Shown piece after piece: positions 24,630 through 33,635 of a stretch of DNA of 44,197 nt. The notes under the pieces were generated by a model, which made no database searches, was not told where the DNA came from, and saw nothing but the letters and a program-made list of their open reading frames with translations. The translations under genes were made by a program, and so were the position numbers. The stretch comes from Paenibacillus humicus NBRC 102415 (GTDB taxonomy: Bacteria > Bacillota > Bacilli > Paenibacillales > Paenibacillaceae), in contig NZ_BIMD01000041.1 of the NCBI RefSeq assembly GCF_004000905.1, positions 1-44,197 on the forward strand. The letters are read 5' to 3'. How positions within the stretch are numbered: position 1 is the first letter of the stretch; every line of letters begins with the position of its first letter.

Positions 24630-26396
24630 TTATTTGGAATCCTCGACCCACCATTTGTTGATCCCGAAGAAGTAACCATAGGCCAGAGCAGCTACAGGAG
24701 CGTCTTCTGCTGCGTATTTCACGCGTGGTCCAAGAACTTCAGGTGTACCGTATTGGTACAAGAAGACATAAGGAAGGTTGGTGGAAATTTGTTGAGCGAC
24801 CTGCTTGTAAATTTCTTTACGTTTCTCTTGATCCGTCGTGGAGTAGCCGTCAACCCACAGCTTGTCCAGCGTCGGGTTGTTGTACCAGCCGGAGTTTTGG
24901 CCGTTCGGCGGGAAGTATTTGGACGAGAAGATGGATTCGGCGTCCGGATCCGGGCTGTTGAGCGACCAGGAAAGCAGGATCGCCTGGAATTTGCCCGGAT
25001 TGATGTTTTGCTCGATCCAGGAAGAGAAATCAATCGCTTTTGGCGTTGCAACGATTCCTACAGCCTTCAGGTTGTCCTGAATGACGGCAGAAACAGCTTC
25101 ACGGCGGCTGTTGCCTGCATTGTATTGAAGCTCAAACTCGAATTTTTGGCCGTTTTTAGCCAGAATTCCCGTTTTAGGATCTGCAACCCAGCCATCTTCA
25201 GCAAGCAGAGCTTTCGATTTCTCTACATCGTAGTTGTAGGTTACGGCGTCTGCGCCAGGGTCAGCCCATGTGCCTGGCAGGAACGGTGCATTCAAAGCTT
25301 TTCCCGTGCCTTTCAGGACATTGTCGAGAATGCCTTGACGGTTCAGAGCGTAAGCGATCGCTTGTCGGGTTTTTTCGCCGGCGAACGGAGATTCCTTGCC
25401 TCCCCAGTTCATTTTGTTGAAGTTGAAGCTCATGTACTCGTACAGCGGGCCTGGAGCAAGCAGCACGTTCAGGCCTTTTGCTTTAACGGCTTCAACCTGA
25501 GTAACCGGGATGCCGCTGACCATATCGATATCGCCTTTGATGATGGCTTGTACGTTCGTGTTTTGGTCGGCGTAGATTTTGTAGACGACTTTGTCGATGT
25601 TGACGTCATTGACGTCTTTGGCCCAGTAGTTGGCATCTTTTTCGAAGCTCAGATATTGCTTTTGCTTCCATTCCGTCCATTTCCAAGGACCGTTTGTCAC
25701 AGCTTTGGCAGGATCGGTGCCGAATGCGTTCTTTTCCAGTTCTTTAAGCGGAATGTCCTTCAAAACATGGGAAGGAACAATGCTGGAGACCAGTACATTG
25801 ATGAATGGAGCGTAGACGGATTTCAAGGTAATCTTAGCCGTTTGCGGATCGATTACTTCAACTTTATCCACCTTGTCGTACGAGCTGATGCCAGGGGAAG
25901 CAGCTTCTGGATTCTTGATGGTGTTGAACGTAAAAGCGATGTCGTCCGCCGTTACCGGCTGACCGTCGTTCCATTTCGCGTTGGCTTTCAGCTTGACCGT
26001 ATAAGTCTTGCTGTCTTCCGAAATTTCCGGAAGGCTTTCGAGCAGGGACCAAGGCTCTGCTACGATGTTGCCGTCCTTGTCATAGTCCAGAAGGTTGGAA
26101 TACATAAAGTAAGCCGCGTCGCCGGAAGAAGTGTCGGCAACATAAATCGGGTTGGTCGTGTTGATGTCCGAGAACGTTCCGACCGTCAGCGTGCCGCCCT
26201 TTTTAGGACCGGCCGGATCTGTCGCGCCTGCGTTCGCAGCCGTGTTTTCAGCCGGTGCTGTCGATGCCGGCGTATTTGTCTTTGCGCCGGAATTGCTGTT
26301 GCTGCCGTTGTTGCTGTTGCTGGAGCAACCTGCAACCAAAACCCCCATTACGGACACACCCACGAGCAAGGTTTTCCACTTGAATGAACCTGCCAC
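24630..26396 (-). CDS. Peptide ABC transporter substrate-binding lipoprotein (OppA/DppA, SBP_bac_5)
   Basis: 588 aa extracellular lipoprotein that captures peptides for the permease encoded downstream. The signal peptide ends in the lipobox VLVAGC with lipidated C24. An Asn/Ser/Ala-rich linker follows (to about residue 65), then the SBP_bac_5 domain with TLTVGTFSDINTTNPIY, WSLLESLPEISEDSKTY, the family signature AKWNDGQPVTADDIAFTFN, YEYMSFNFNK and RQAIAYALNR. The start is a GTG at 26396 because AAGGAGG lies 8 nt upstream; the longer frame from a TTG at 26423 contains that site inside itself. It is the first gene of the opp operon. The substrate could be dipeptides, oligopeptides or nickel chelates, and peptides are the likeliest. 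Confidence 0.92.
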   Translation of the reverse strand: MAGSFKWKTLLVGVSVMGVLVAGCSSNSNNGSNSNSGAKTNTPASTAPAENTAANAGATDPAGPKKGGTLTVGTFSDINTTNPIYVADTSSGDAAYFMYSNLLDYDKDGNIVAEPWSLLESLPEISEDSKTYTVKLKANAKWNDGQPVTADDIAFTFNTIKNPEAASPGISSYDKVDKVEVIDPQTAKITLKSVYAPFINVLVSSIVPSHVLKDIPLKELEKNAFGTDPAKAVTNGPWKWTEWKQKQYLSFEKDANYWAKDVNDVNIDKVVYKIYADQNTNVQAIIKGDIDMVSGIPVTQVEAVKAKGLNVLLAPGPLYEYMSFNFNKMNWGGKESPFAGEKTRQAIAYALNRQGILDNVLKGTGKALNAPFLPGTWADPGADAVTYNYDVEKSKALLAEDGWVADPKTGILAKNGQKFEFELQYNAGNSRREAVSAVIQDNLKAVGIVATPKAIDFSSWIEQNINPGKFQAILLSWSLNSPDPDAESIFSSKYFPPNGQNSGWYNNPTLDKLWVDGYSTTDQEKRKEIYKQVAQQISTNLPYVFLYQYGTPEVLGPRVKYAAEDAPVAALAYGYFFGINKWWVEDSK

Positions 26397-26844
26397 TCCA
26401 CATTCCTCCTTGGCTCTAGCCAAAACATGTCATTTCCGGTTCCAATTGTAGCACGGTTTTTAACGTCCGAATATAGATTGTTCTGAAAATAATTAAAATT
26501 TTATTAACTGCATATTTATTCATAGATTCTTTTTATTGGGGTAGCGCTTACAATCAAGCCGCTGTAAGGTCCGTGGCATCTTTAAAAAGGGAAGTAGAAT
26601 TGTAGATAGTATGCGTTTTAGGGGATAAACAAACAAAATGTCTCAAAAAACGGGAATTTTTTTACCATTCGAAACTAGTCTGGAGGACAGCTTTAAACCA
26701 TTATTTTTTCCAATACTTTTTTATGATTTTCATTGTTTTTTGATGCAACGCTTTAACGCAATATAAAATTAATACGTTAAACAATAATTGCGCTTCATTG
26801 GAATTATTTTCCCTTTTCGACCAATCATCCAGTCCTGTCGACAG
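26397..26844. other. AT-rich upstream region of the opp operon
   Basis: About 450 nt between the opp operon and the M42 peptidase terminator. It is strongly AT-rich with many T runs and has no gene. On the minus strand TACAAT occurs about 50 nt upstream of the binding-protein start, without a good -35. The promoter of the opp operon must lie here, but no match is convincing. Confidence 0.5.
26539..26552 (-). promoter_or_regulatory. cre-like catabolite control site upstream of the opp operon
   Basis: Read on the minus strand, TGTAAGCGCTACCC matches the Bacillus CcpA consensus TGWAANCGNTNWCA at 12 of 14 positions, including the central AAGCGCT core. It lies about 145 nt upstream of the binding-protein start codon. 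Its distance from a promoter is unknown, so control by CcpA is only a suggestion. Confidence 0.35.
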
Positions 26845-26881
26845 CAAAAAAGCCATCTCCGCTGCAAAGGGAGATGGCTTT
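26845..26881 (-). terminator. Intrinsic terminator after the M42 peptidase gene
   Basis: A 12-bp stem (AAAGCCATCTCC / GGAGATGGCTTT) with a 9-nt loop is followed on the minus strand by TTTTGCTG after the stem's own T's. It starts 14 nt after the stop codon and ends the peptidase transcript. Confidence 0.92.
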
Positions 26882-26894
26882 CCGAAATAGGGGA

Positions 26895-27965
26895 CTATTG
26901 ATCCAGAATGGATTCAAAAGCGCTCTTGTCGAGCTTCTGCACGAGCGCGAACAAAAGCTCCTTGGCTGCCGCATAATCATCGATGTGCATGATGGATGCC
27001 GCCGTATGGATGTAACGCGCCGGAAGGCCTACGACCGCAGAAGGCACGCCGATGCCGGACAGATGGACCTGCCCCGCATCCGTTCCGCCTTGGGAGAAAT
27101 AATACTGATACTTGATGCTGCCGTCCTCCGCTGTCTCCCGGATGAATTCAGCGAGGCCGCGATGCGTGATCATGCCGGGATCCTGAATGCGCAGAAGAGC
27201 GCCCTTGCCGAGCTGTCCCATCGCATTGCGGTCCCCGGTCGCATCCGCCGCGGGACTTGCATCCAGCGCCAGGAAAAGATCGGGCTGAACGAGATTCGCC
27301 GCCGTGCGCGCTCCCCTGAGGCCGACTTCCTCCTGCACGGTCGCTCCGGCATAGACGACGTTGGGATGCTTCTTGCCCTTCAGCTCGCGGGCAAGCTCGA
27401 TCGCGAGCCCGACCCCGTACCGGTTGTCCCAAGCTTTGGCCATGATCTTTTTGGGATTCGCCATGGGAGTGAACGGACATACCGGCACGATCGCCTGTCC
27501 GGGCCGGATGCCGTAGGAGAATACTTCCTCCCGGCTGTCGGCGCCGATATCGATGAACATCGACTTCACGTCGACGACCTTGCTGCGGGATGCGTCGTCC
27601 AGCAGATGCGGCGGCGTCGAGCCGATGACCCCGATGACAGGCCCGTTGTCGGACACGATCTCCATCCGCTGCGCCAGCATCGTCTGGGCGTTCCAGCCGC
27701 CGAGCGTGACGAACTTGATCATGCCGTTGTCCGTAATGGCCGAGACCATGAGCCCGACCTCGTCCATATGGCCGGCTACCATGATCCGCGGTCCCTGCTC
27801 GTCGCCGCGGAAAACGCCGAAGATGCTGCCCAGGCGGTCGCGCACAAGCTCGTCCGTGCAAGCGGCCAGCTGGCTTTCCACATACTTGCGCAGCTCCTTC
27901 TCATGGCCGGGAACGGCGCGCATCTCCGTCAAAGTCCGGAACAATCCAAGCGTTTCTTCATTCAT
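26895..27965 (-). CDS. M42 family metallo-aminopeptidase (FrvX/YsdC type)
   Basis: 356 aa dinuclear metal aminopeptidase of the PepA/TET family, cytoplasmic, probably forming dodecamers that trim peptides. Metal ligands are seen in AGHMDEVG (H66), AWDNRYG (D180), [11 protein letters not shown] (E213, with E212 as the general base) and ALDAS (D235), and a last His lies in [11 protein letters not shown]. The PA-like insert domain is present and the length is normal. The ATG at 27965 has GGAGG 9 nt upstream. It follows the histidine kinase gene by 72 nt on the same strand and may be read through from it. Its function is probably unrelated to sugar uptake. Some M42 members have been labelled endoglucanases, but that is doubtful. 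Confidence 0.9.
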   Translation of the reverse strand: MNEETLGLFRTLTEMRAVPGHEKELRKYVESQLAACTDELVRDRLGSIFGVFRGDEQGPRIMVAGHMDEVGLMVSAITDNGMIKFVTLGGWNAQTMLAQRMEIVSDNGPVIGVIGSTPPHLLDDASRSKVVDVKSMFIDIGADSREEVFSYGIRPGQAIVPVCPFTPMANPKKIMAKAWDNRYGVGLAIELARELKGKKHPNVVYAGATVQEEVGLRGARTAANLVQPDLFLALDASPAADATGDRNAMGQLGKGALLRIQDPGMITHRGLAEFIRETAEDGSIKYQYYFSQGGTDAGQVHLSGIGVPSAVVGLPARYIHTAASIMHIDDYAAAKELLFALVQKLDKSAFESILDQ

Positions 27966-28037
27966 CTTTCCTTGCCTCCTGATAACAGCAGAATGATTCC
28001 AGTATACCTGATTCGCCTCGGCATGCCCACGCGCGCA

Positions 28038-29855
28038 TCAGCCATGCCGCTCCCGCAGCGGAGAATCGGGCGCATCAAGGCTTCTTCGTGCCGGAATTCG
28101 GATCCGGATCGCCGTTCCTTGCCCCTCCAATCCGGTTTCGATCGAAATCCCGTAGCTCTCTCCATAATAGAGGCGGATCCGTTCATGCACGTTGCGGATG
28201 CCGTAGCCTTGCCGGCTGCGCCCTGTTTCCCTGAACAGCTCCTCCGCCAGGCCTTCGGGCATCCCGATTCCATCGTCGGCAACCTTGAATTCGATGACGG
28301 GATGAATGCCTGGCTTGAGCTCCGCGGATATCGAGATTCGAATCCGGTCTCCCTTCCAGGCATGCTCAAGCGCATTTTCCACGAACGGCTGGAGAATCAG
28401 CTTGATCGTCATATAACCGGGCAGCCGCTCGTCCCATTGATAGCTCACTTCGACGCGGTCGCCGTATTTGACCTGCTGGATGGCCAGGTAAGCCTGGATC
28501 TGATCGAGCTCGTCCGCCGCAGGAATGATGGTTTTCCCGTCGTTGAGCGACATCCGGTAAAAGCGCGCCAGATTCATGATCATCTGATGCTGCTTGTCCA
28601 CTTCGCCGAACTTCGCCAGCCTGCTGATCGATGAAAGGGTATTGTAGAGGAAATGCGGATTGATCTGAGCCTGCAGCGTTTCGAGCTCCGCCTCTTTTTT
28701 GCGCAGCTTCGTCAGGTACACCTCCTGGATGAGGTTGTCCGTCTGTGCGCCGAGCTCGTTGAGGGCATCCGCAATCATGGAATACTCGTCCTGGCCCTTG
28801 TACTGGATCCGGCGGCGATAATCGCCTCGGCGGAACGACTGGAGGACCGAGATGACCTTGCCGATCCGCTTCGTGAACGCGCGCGTGACGAACAGGGCGA
28901 CTCCGATGATCGCCACCATGCTGATGCCGCAGACGAGCACGGTGAGCCAGGTGATCTTGCGGGCATCGGCCTGCAGGACTTCCTCCGGTATGACCGCGAT
29001 CAAGCTGTACTGGAGCCCCGGCAACGGCTCGCGGATGACCAGGCTGCCTTTGCCGGCTTCCTCCGCTCCCGCCGCAGGGGCAGGCGCTTGGACTTTATCG
29101 ACATCTCTTCCCGAAGCATGCAGCACCTTGCCGTCTTCGTCGACAATATAGAGACGGCTGCCGGGCATGATTTTCTTGGCGTCCACGCTGTCGAACAAAT
29201 CGTTGAAATAGACGCTGATCCGGACGAGGCCGAGCTCCTTCAGATCGGAAGGCGTATAGGTGTCCACGATCCGGCGGATCAGCGAGATTCTCCCGAACTT
29301 GGCGTCGTCCCCGATCTGGACCCACTTCATCGTCACGTCGTACTGCTCCTTCGGAAGGGACTTGTACCACTCCTCCTTCTGGATGCGGGACAGATGAAGG
29401 ATTTCAAAGGAACGGTTGTTGGACTTGAGAATATCCTCGCCGTCCTTGCTCAGATCATAGATCTCGTTGTACACCTCGTTCTTGATGTACACCGACATTC
29501 TCATGCTGCGGTCCGTAGAATTGATCGCTTCCCAGAATTTCGGCAGCAGCACCTTCTTGGTCGCGTCGTAGTTGGCCCAGCCCTCTTCCTTGCTCTTGAG
29601 CGCCCTCACCAGCATGCTGTCCTGGTAAAGCATGTCGGTGATGCGGACGGTATCGTCGATCCGGTAGCGGACGTTGTCCTCCATCTGCCTCAAAGTGCCT
29701 CGGATGTTGTTCTCCGTCTGGGAGCGGACGGAGCCGACCATGATGGAATTCGCGATCCAGCCGAGCAGCGCCAGAGGAACCATCGTAAGCAGCACATAAG
29801 ACGCGAACAGCTTCAAGCCGAGCGGAATGAATCCCCTCTGCCGCCCGCCTTTCAT
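28038..29855 (-). CDS. YesM-type sensor histidine kinase
   Basis: 605 aa membrane kinase. Transmembrane helix 1 is at about 12-35 (LKLFASYVLLTMVPLALLGW), followed by an extracytoplasmic Cache-like sensor of about 260 residues. Helix 2 is at about 301-323, then HAMP (325-377) with FRRGDYRRRIQYKGQDEY. The His_kinase domain (PF06580) has LQAQINPHFLYNTLSSI with phosphoacceptor H401. The HATPase domain has LILQPFVENALEHAW (N box), VADDGIGMPEGL (G1) and GYGIRNVHERI (G2). A Pro/Ala-rich insert (QAPAPAAGAEEAG) lies in the sensor. The start ATG overlaps the response-regulator stop (ATGA). It most probably senses a sugar through the adjacent binding protein and controls the upstream permease genes, as in other Paenibacillus modules. 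Confidence 0.93.
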   Translation of the reverse strand: MKGGRQRGFIPLGLKLFASYVLLTMVPLALLGWIANSIMVGSVRSQTENNIRGTLRQMEDNVRYRIDDTVRITDMLYQDSMLVRALKSKEEGWANYDATKKVLLPKFWEAINSTDRSMRMSVYIKNEVYNEIYDLSKDGEDILKSNNRSFEILHLSRIQKEEWYKSLPKEQYDVTMKWVQIGDDAKFGRISLIRRIVDTYTPSDLKELGLVRISVYFNDLFDSVDAKKIMPGSRLYIVDEDGKVLHASGRDVDKVQAPAPAAGAEEAGKGSLVIREPLPGLQYSLIAVIPEEVLQADARKITWLTVLVCGISMVAIIGVALFVTRAFTKRIGKVISVLQSFRRGDYRRRIQYKGQDEYSMIADALNELGAQTDNLIQEVYLTKLRKKEAELETLQAQINPHFLYNTLSSISRLAKFGEVDKQHQMIMNLARFYRMSLNDGKTIIPAADELDQIQAYLAIQQVKYGDRVEVSYQWDERLPGYMTIKLILQPFVENALEHAWKGDRIRISISAELKPGIHPVIEFKVADDGIGMPEGLAEELFRETGRSRQGYGIRNVHERIRLYYGESYGISIETGLEGQGTAIRIRIPARRSLDAPDSPLRERHG

Positions 29856-30697
29856 TCCCGCCTCCTGTATTCGTTAGGCGTCACGCCGAACGTCTCCTTG
29901 AACTGACGGCTGAAATAAGGCATGTATTTGTAGCCGACGCGATCCGCGATTTCATATATTCGTAGCCGGGTCCCTCTCAGCATCTCCCCGGCGATCTTCA
30001 TCTTCCGGTCGATCAGATGCTCGCTGAAGTTGATTCCCGTCTCCTCCTTGAACAAGGCTCCCAAATAATTGGGCGAGAAAGCGAACGCATCCGCAACCTC
30101 CTTCAGCGTAATGTTCTCATGGAGGCGGCTCTCCACGTACTGGACGACTTCCGCGATCAGCCTGGCGTTTTTGGACGGCTTGGAAGGAGCTGCAGCAGGC
30201 AGGCTCTGTTCCTGGTCTGTCGGCGGCTTCTGTGCCGATGGCGTCTCTGTCGGAGGCATCTGTACCGATGGCGTCTGAGCCGAAGACGACTGTACCGGCG
30301 CCGCCTCGAGAGCCGCCTTCTCCCGATCGAGCTGATCGGCCAGCTTGCGCAGCGCCTGCTCCAGCTCCGCATCATCCATGGGCTTGAGCACATAATCCCA
30401 CGCGCGGAGCGACAGAGCCTGCTTCACGTAGTGAAAGTCCTGATAGCCGCTTACAAAAATGATCCGAATCCGTTCATGAAGCTCGAGCGCCTTCTCGGCA
30501 AGCTCAAGGCCGGACATGCTGGGCATATGCACATCCGTCACCAGAATATCGACCGGCTCCCGGGCAAGAATCTCATACGCATCAAAGCCGCTGTGCACCG
30601 CGCCGACGATTTCCAGCCCCATCGAGTCCCATGGAATAAATGTCTGCATGCCTTTCAGATCCAGCTCTTCGTCATCCACGATCAGAACCTTGTACAT
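29852..30697 (-). CDS. AraC-type response regulator (YesN-like)
   Basis: 281 aa DNA-binding response regulator, partner of the YesM-type kinase. The receiver domain (1-120) has D8-D9 (LIVDDEELD), the phosphoacceptor D55 (ILVTDVHMP), S83 and K105 (VLKPMDDAE). A low-complexity linker (about 135-170) rich in Pro, Ser, Thr and Gln repeats a PS(A/V)Q-type motif. The C-terminal AraC HTH (about 180-281) has two helix-turn-helix units, with ITLKEVADAFAFSPNYLGAL and ending FKETFGVTPNEYRRR. The ATG at 30697 has GGAGG 7 nt upstream. The gene is separated from the sugar-binding lipoprotein gene by a terminator, so it has its own promoter or depends on read-through. Confidence 0.93.
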   Translation of the reverse strand: MYKVLIVDDEELDLKGMQTFIPWDSMGLEIVGAVHSGFDAYEILAREPVDILVTDVHMPSMSGLELAEKALELHERIRIIFVSGYQDFHYVKQALSLRAWDYVLKPMDDAELEQALRKLADQLDREKAALEAAPVQSSSAQTPSVQMPPTETPSAQKPPTDQEQSLPAAAPSKPSKNARLIAEVVQYVESRLHENITLKEVADAFAFSPNYLGALFKEETGINFSEHLIDRKMKIAGEMLRGTRLRIYEIADRVGYKYMPYFSRQFKETFGVTPNEYRRRE

Positions 30698-30812
30698 GAT
30701 GTGTCCTCCCTTGCCGGCTGGCAGCATGCCCGCCTTCTATTCGGCAGTCAGCGCATTCGAAATCAGTCATGGGCCGCTCCATCCGGAATGTAGAATTTAA
30801 CCGGCGTCATGA

Positions 30813-30846
30813 AGAAAAAAGACCGCCGCCCCTCCGGGACGGCGGA
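30813..30846 (-). terminator. Intrinsic terminator after the sugar-binding lipoprotein gene
   Basis: On the minus strand CCGCCG-T-CCC / GGG-CGGCGG (one bulged base, 4-nt loop) is followed by TCTTTTTTCTTC. It separates the transporter genes from the two-component genes. Confidence 0.88.
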
Positions 30847-30890
30847 CATGCTTTCAGTATAGCCTTCAAACCGATGCTTGGGGATGGAAA

Positions 30891-32606
30891 TCAGCCATTG
30901 CTGCCAATGATCTTCCGGTTTTCATGCCATTTGTTCGTTTTGTAGTCCAGCAGCTGCTGGTAGCCGATCGCCATCGCGTCCTTGTCGGCCTTGTCGAGGA
31001 TGGCCAGCACTTCCTCGTCGCTTTTCGCATACAAGGCCTTGGCGCGCGACTCGTCCCAGATCTCTTCCACGCTCGTCTGGATGATGCCTTCCTCGGAGTT
31101 CGGCGCAGGCGCAAGGTTAATGAATTCGGTCGCGTCCTTTTGCGTTTTCCACGTAATCGTGCTCTGGTATCTCGTTTCCCATGTCTTCTGGTCGTCAGGC
31201 AGAGTCGACTCGAACTTCATCTTCGATTTGTCCATGAAGGCGGAGTTGCCGACCCATTGCAGGTTGACCGTCGCATCCATGACTTTGGTGCGGCCTTTGA
31301 CATCCGTCAAATAAGTATCCTTGAAGAGCGGGGAGCCCTCTTCGTCATGCCCTTCCCAATACATGCCCTCCGGTCCCCACATGAGCGTGCGGGTTCCTTC
31401 CGGTCCGGTCAGCCAATCCAGGAAGGCGAAGATCTTCTCGGGATCCTTCGCGGATTTGGTGATGACGCTTACGTTCCAGCCCAGGCCCGTGTAGGTGCCG
31501 GGGAAAATCTTGTCTTTGTTGAGGCCTTCCTTGCGGATCGGCCAGATCATGAAGTAGCCGTCGTTCGGATCCGCCTTCTTCAGCTCGGCGTCTCCGGCAG
31601 AACCATATTCCGTCGGGCTTGCGCCGGCAAACACGGCGACCTTGCCGGTGAACGCCTTCTCCTTGACCTGATCCTTCTTCTGCGTCATGGCGTCGGGGCT
31701 CATGAGCTTCTCGCGGAACAGCCTGGAGTTGAAGAGCATCGACTCGCGATAGACCGGATCCTGGAAAATCGAGGTCAGCTTGTCGCCGGTAATGGCGGCG
31801 CGGTTCCCGATGGCGGCCAGATTGGCATCCTCGGCGAAGGCGCTGTAGATGACGTCCAGCCCCTGTCCGTCCACGGCCAGATCCGGATTGAACGGCACGA
31901 CTGTCGGGAACTTCTCCTTCACTGCCTTCAAATAATTGTAGAAGTCGTCGGTCGTCTCGAGCTTCGGCGAGCCGAGCGCTTCATAATACTTTTTATTGAC
32001 CAAGTAGCCGGCGTTGCCGAACGGCTGGCTGCTGTACCAGTTCGGGAACTGATAGATTTTGCCGTCGCTGGAGCGGAGCATGTTGATGTTCTTCTCGCCG
32101 ACCCATTTCTTGAAGTTCGGGTACTTGTCGATGTAGTCGTCGAACGGCACCAGCATGTCGGCTTCGCGGAGCTTCTCGACATCCGCGCCCTTGTCGAGCC
32201 AGATGACGTCCGGAAGCTTGCCGGATGCGATCATCGTGTTCAGCTTCTGGGCGGCGTTGCCTCCCGACTGGACAGCCGTGACATTGACCTTCATGTTGTC
32301 CATGATCCATTTGGAGGAGACGTCTCCTCCCCACTTGGGCATCGTGTACCAATCGTAGTGGCCGTACATGCTGTACTCCAGCGGCTCGCTGCCTACCTGC
32401 CAGCCGCTTGCCTCCGGCGCTGTCGACGCGTCTGGCGACGGCGCCGTCGAAGCCGCCGGCTCCGGAGAAGCGCCATTGCTGCCTGCCGATCCCGAATTGC
32501 CGCCCCCGTTGTTGCCGCCTGAACAGCCTGCCAGCGCCGTTGCGGCTACCATGGCGAGAGCCATGCTCTTGAACGCAGTCACTTTCCATTTGCTCAACTC
32601 GTTCAT
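30891..32606 (-). CDS. Carbohydrate ABC transporter substrate-binding lipoprotein (LplA-like, family 1)
   Basis: 571 aa extracellular lipoprotein. The signal peptide ends in the lipobox TALAGC with lipidated C28, and a Gly/Ser/Ala/Pro-rich linker of about 40 residues follows. The SBP_bac_1-like domain (from about residue 70) has features of the long LplA/YtcQ subgroup: KLNTMIASGKLPDVIW, LREADMLVPFDDYIDKYPNF, DGKIYQFPNWYSSQP and GWNVSVITKSAKDPEKIFAF. The likely ligand is an oligosaccharide released from plant or microbial polysaccharide; the exact sugar is unknown. It is downstream of the two permeases in the same direction (96-nt gap). The ribosome site is weak (GGAAAAGGGG). No ATP-binding subunit is encoded nearby, as is usual because a shared MsmX-like ATPase serves such systems. 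Confidence 0.92.
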   Translation of the reverse strand: MNELSKWKVTAFKSMALAMVAATALAGCSGGNNGGGNSGSAGSNGASPEPAASTAPSPDASTAPEASGWQVGSEPLEYSMYGHYDWYTMPKWGGDVSSKWIMDNMKVNVTAVQSGGNAAQKLNTMIASGKLPDVIWLDKGADVEKLREADMLVPFDDYIDKYPNFKKWVGEKNINMLRSSDGKIYQFPNWYSSQPFGNAGYLVNKKYYEALGSPKLETTDDFYNYLKAVKEKFPTVVPFNPDLAVDGQGLDVIYSAFAEDANLAAIGNRAAITGDKLTSIFQDPVYRESMLFNSRLFREKLMSPDAMTQKKDQVKEKAFTGKVAVFAGASPTEYGSAGDAELKKADPNDGYFMIWPIRKEGLNKDKIFPGTYTGLGWNVSVITKSAKDPEKIFAFLDWLTGPEGTRTLMWGPEGMYWEGHDEEGSPLFKDTYLTDVKGRTKVMDATVNLQWVGNSAFMDKSKMKFESTLPDDQKTWETRYQSTITWKTQKDATEFINLAPAPNSEEGIIQTSVEEIWDESRAKALYAKSDEEVLAILDKADKDAMAIGYQQLLDYKTNKWHENRKIIGSNG

Positions 32607-32702
32607 CCCCTTTTCCGAGCTCTAAAATCTATATTTTAAATGCACGGCCCGTTGCCGGACTTGCGTGCCCTTAAAACCAATCGTCGCTGCAAGATACCCG
32701 GC

Positions 32703-33602
32703 TCAGCCCTTCACGGCGCCGACGAGCACGCCCTTCACGAAATAACGCTGAACGAACGGATACACGCAGATGATCGGAAGCGTGGCGACCATCATCGTCG
32801 CCATCGACAGCGATTTGCCCGTTATGGTCTTCATTGCCGACAGCCTGGCCTGCGCGGCGGAGTCGAGCTGCTGCATCTGCTCGGTCATAATGTTGGAGTT
32901 GAGAATCTGCTGCAGCTTCGTCTGGATCGGGATCAGGTTCTCGTTGTTGATGTAGATGCTCGGCATGAACCAGTCGTTCCAGTGGCTGATCGCCGTGAAC
33001 AGAGCCAAGGTCGCGATGACAGGACCCGACAGGGGCAGCACGATCCGGAAAAACGTTCCCCAGTAGCCGCAGCCGTCGATGCGCGCCGACTCGTCCAGTC
33101 CCGCCGGCAGTCCCAGGAAGAACGTGCGGAATACGATCATGTTCCAGACGCTGATCAGCGACGGAATGATGAATACCCAGAAGGAGTCGAACAGATGCAG
33201 GCTGCGGATCAGCAGGAAGGTCGGAATGAGGCCGCCGCTGAAATACATCGTGATGATGCAGGCGACCATGTAGAACTTGCGTCCGACAAGCTCGCTGCGC
33301 GTCATGCCGTAGGCGAAGATTGCCGTGCAGAGAATGGCGGATGCGGTTCCGACAATCGTGCGGAGCACGGAGACCAGAAACGCATGGAGGATCCGGCTGT
33401 CCTGGAACACGATCTCGTAATTTTCCAGCGTGAAGGCGCGGGGCCATACCGTCACGCCTCCCAGAGCGGTATCCATTCCTTCATTAAAGGACACCACCAC
33501 CGCGTTCCAGAACGGATAGAAGCATGTGACGGAAAGCAAGACTAAAAACGTATAGATGAATCCGGTGAAAAAGCGGTCGCCATAGCCGAGTCTGATTTTC
33601 AA
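32703..33602 (-). CDS. Carbohydrate ABC transporter permease (LplC/YtcP type), TTG start
   Basis: 299 aa inner-membrane permease with six predicted helices (FFTGFIYTFLVLLSVTCFYP first). The BPD_transp_1 EAA loop is LDESARIDGCGYWGTFFRIV. The pattern WPRAFTLENYEIVFQ after helix 1 is typical of LplC-like proteins. The start TTG (33600-33602), giving MKIRLGYGDRFF, is chosen because AGGAGG lies 9 nt upstream. The frame can also be opened at another TTG (33626), but that would place the ribosome site inside the gene. It is 33 nt downstream of the partner permease and is presumably co-translated. Confidence 0.9.
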   Translation of the reverse strand: MKIRLGYGDRFFTGFIYTFLVLLSVTCFYPFWNAVVVSFNEGMDTALGGVTVWPRAFTLENYEIVFQDSRILHAFLVSVLRTIVGTASAILCTAIFAYGMTRSELVGRKFYMVACIITMYFSGGLIPTFLLIRSLHLFDSFWVFIIPSLISVWNMIVFRTFFLGLPAGLDESARIDGCGYWGTFFRIVLPLSGPVIATLALFTAISHWNDWFMPSIYINNENLIPIQTKLQQILNSNIMTEQMQQLDSAAQARLSAMKTITGKSLSMATMMVATLPIICVYPFVQRYFVKGVLVGAVKG

Positions 33603-33635
33603 GCCTCTCTTCCTCCTTCGATCCAAGATGTCATC

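Noticed and set aside
24753-26387. Plus-strand open frame of 544 codons
   Set aside because: Shadow of the peptide-binding lipoprotein gene; composition is unlike a protein (Val/Phe/Arg runs) and no ribosome site is present.
26397-26423. TTG start for the peptide-binding protein
   Set aside because: The ribosome site AAGGAGG would lie inside the gene; the GTG at 26396 is correctly spaced.
26874-28634. Plus-strand open frame of 586 codons
   Set aside because: Antisense to the M42 peptidase and the histidine kinase, starting inside a terminator; no domain and no ribosome site.
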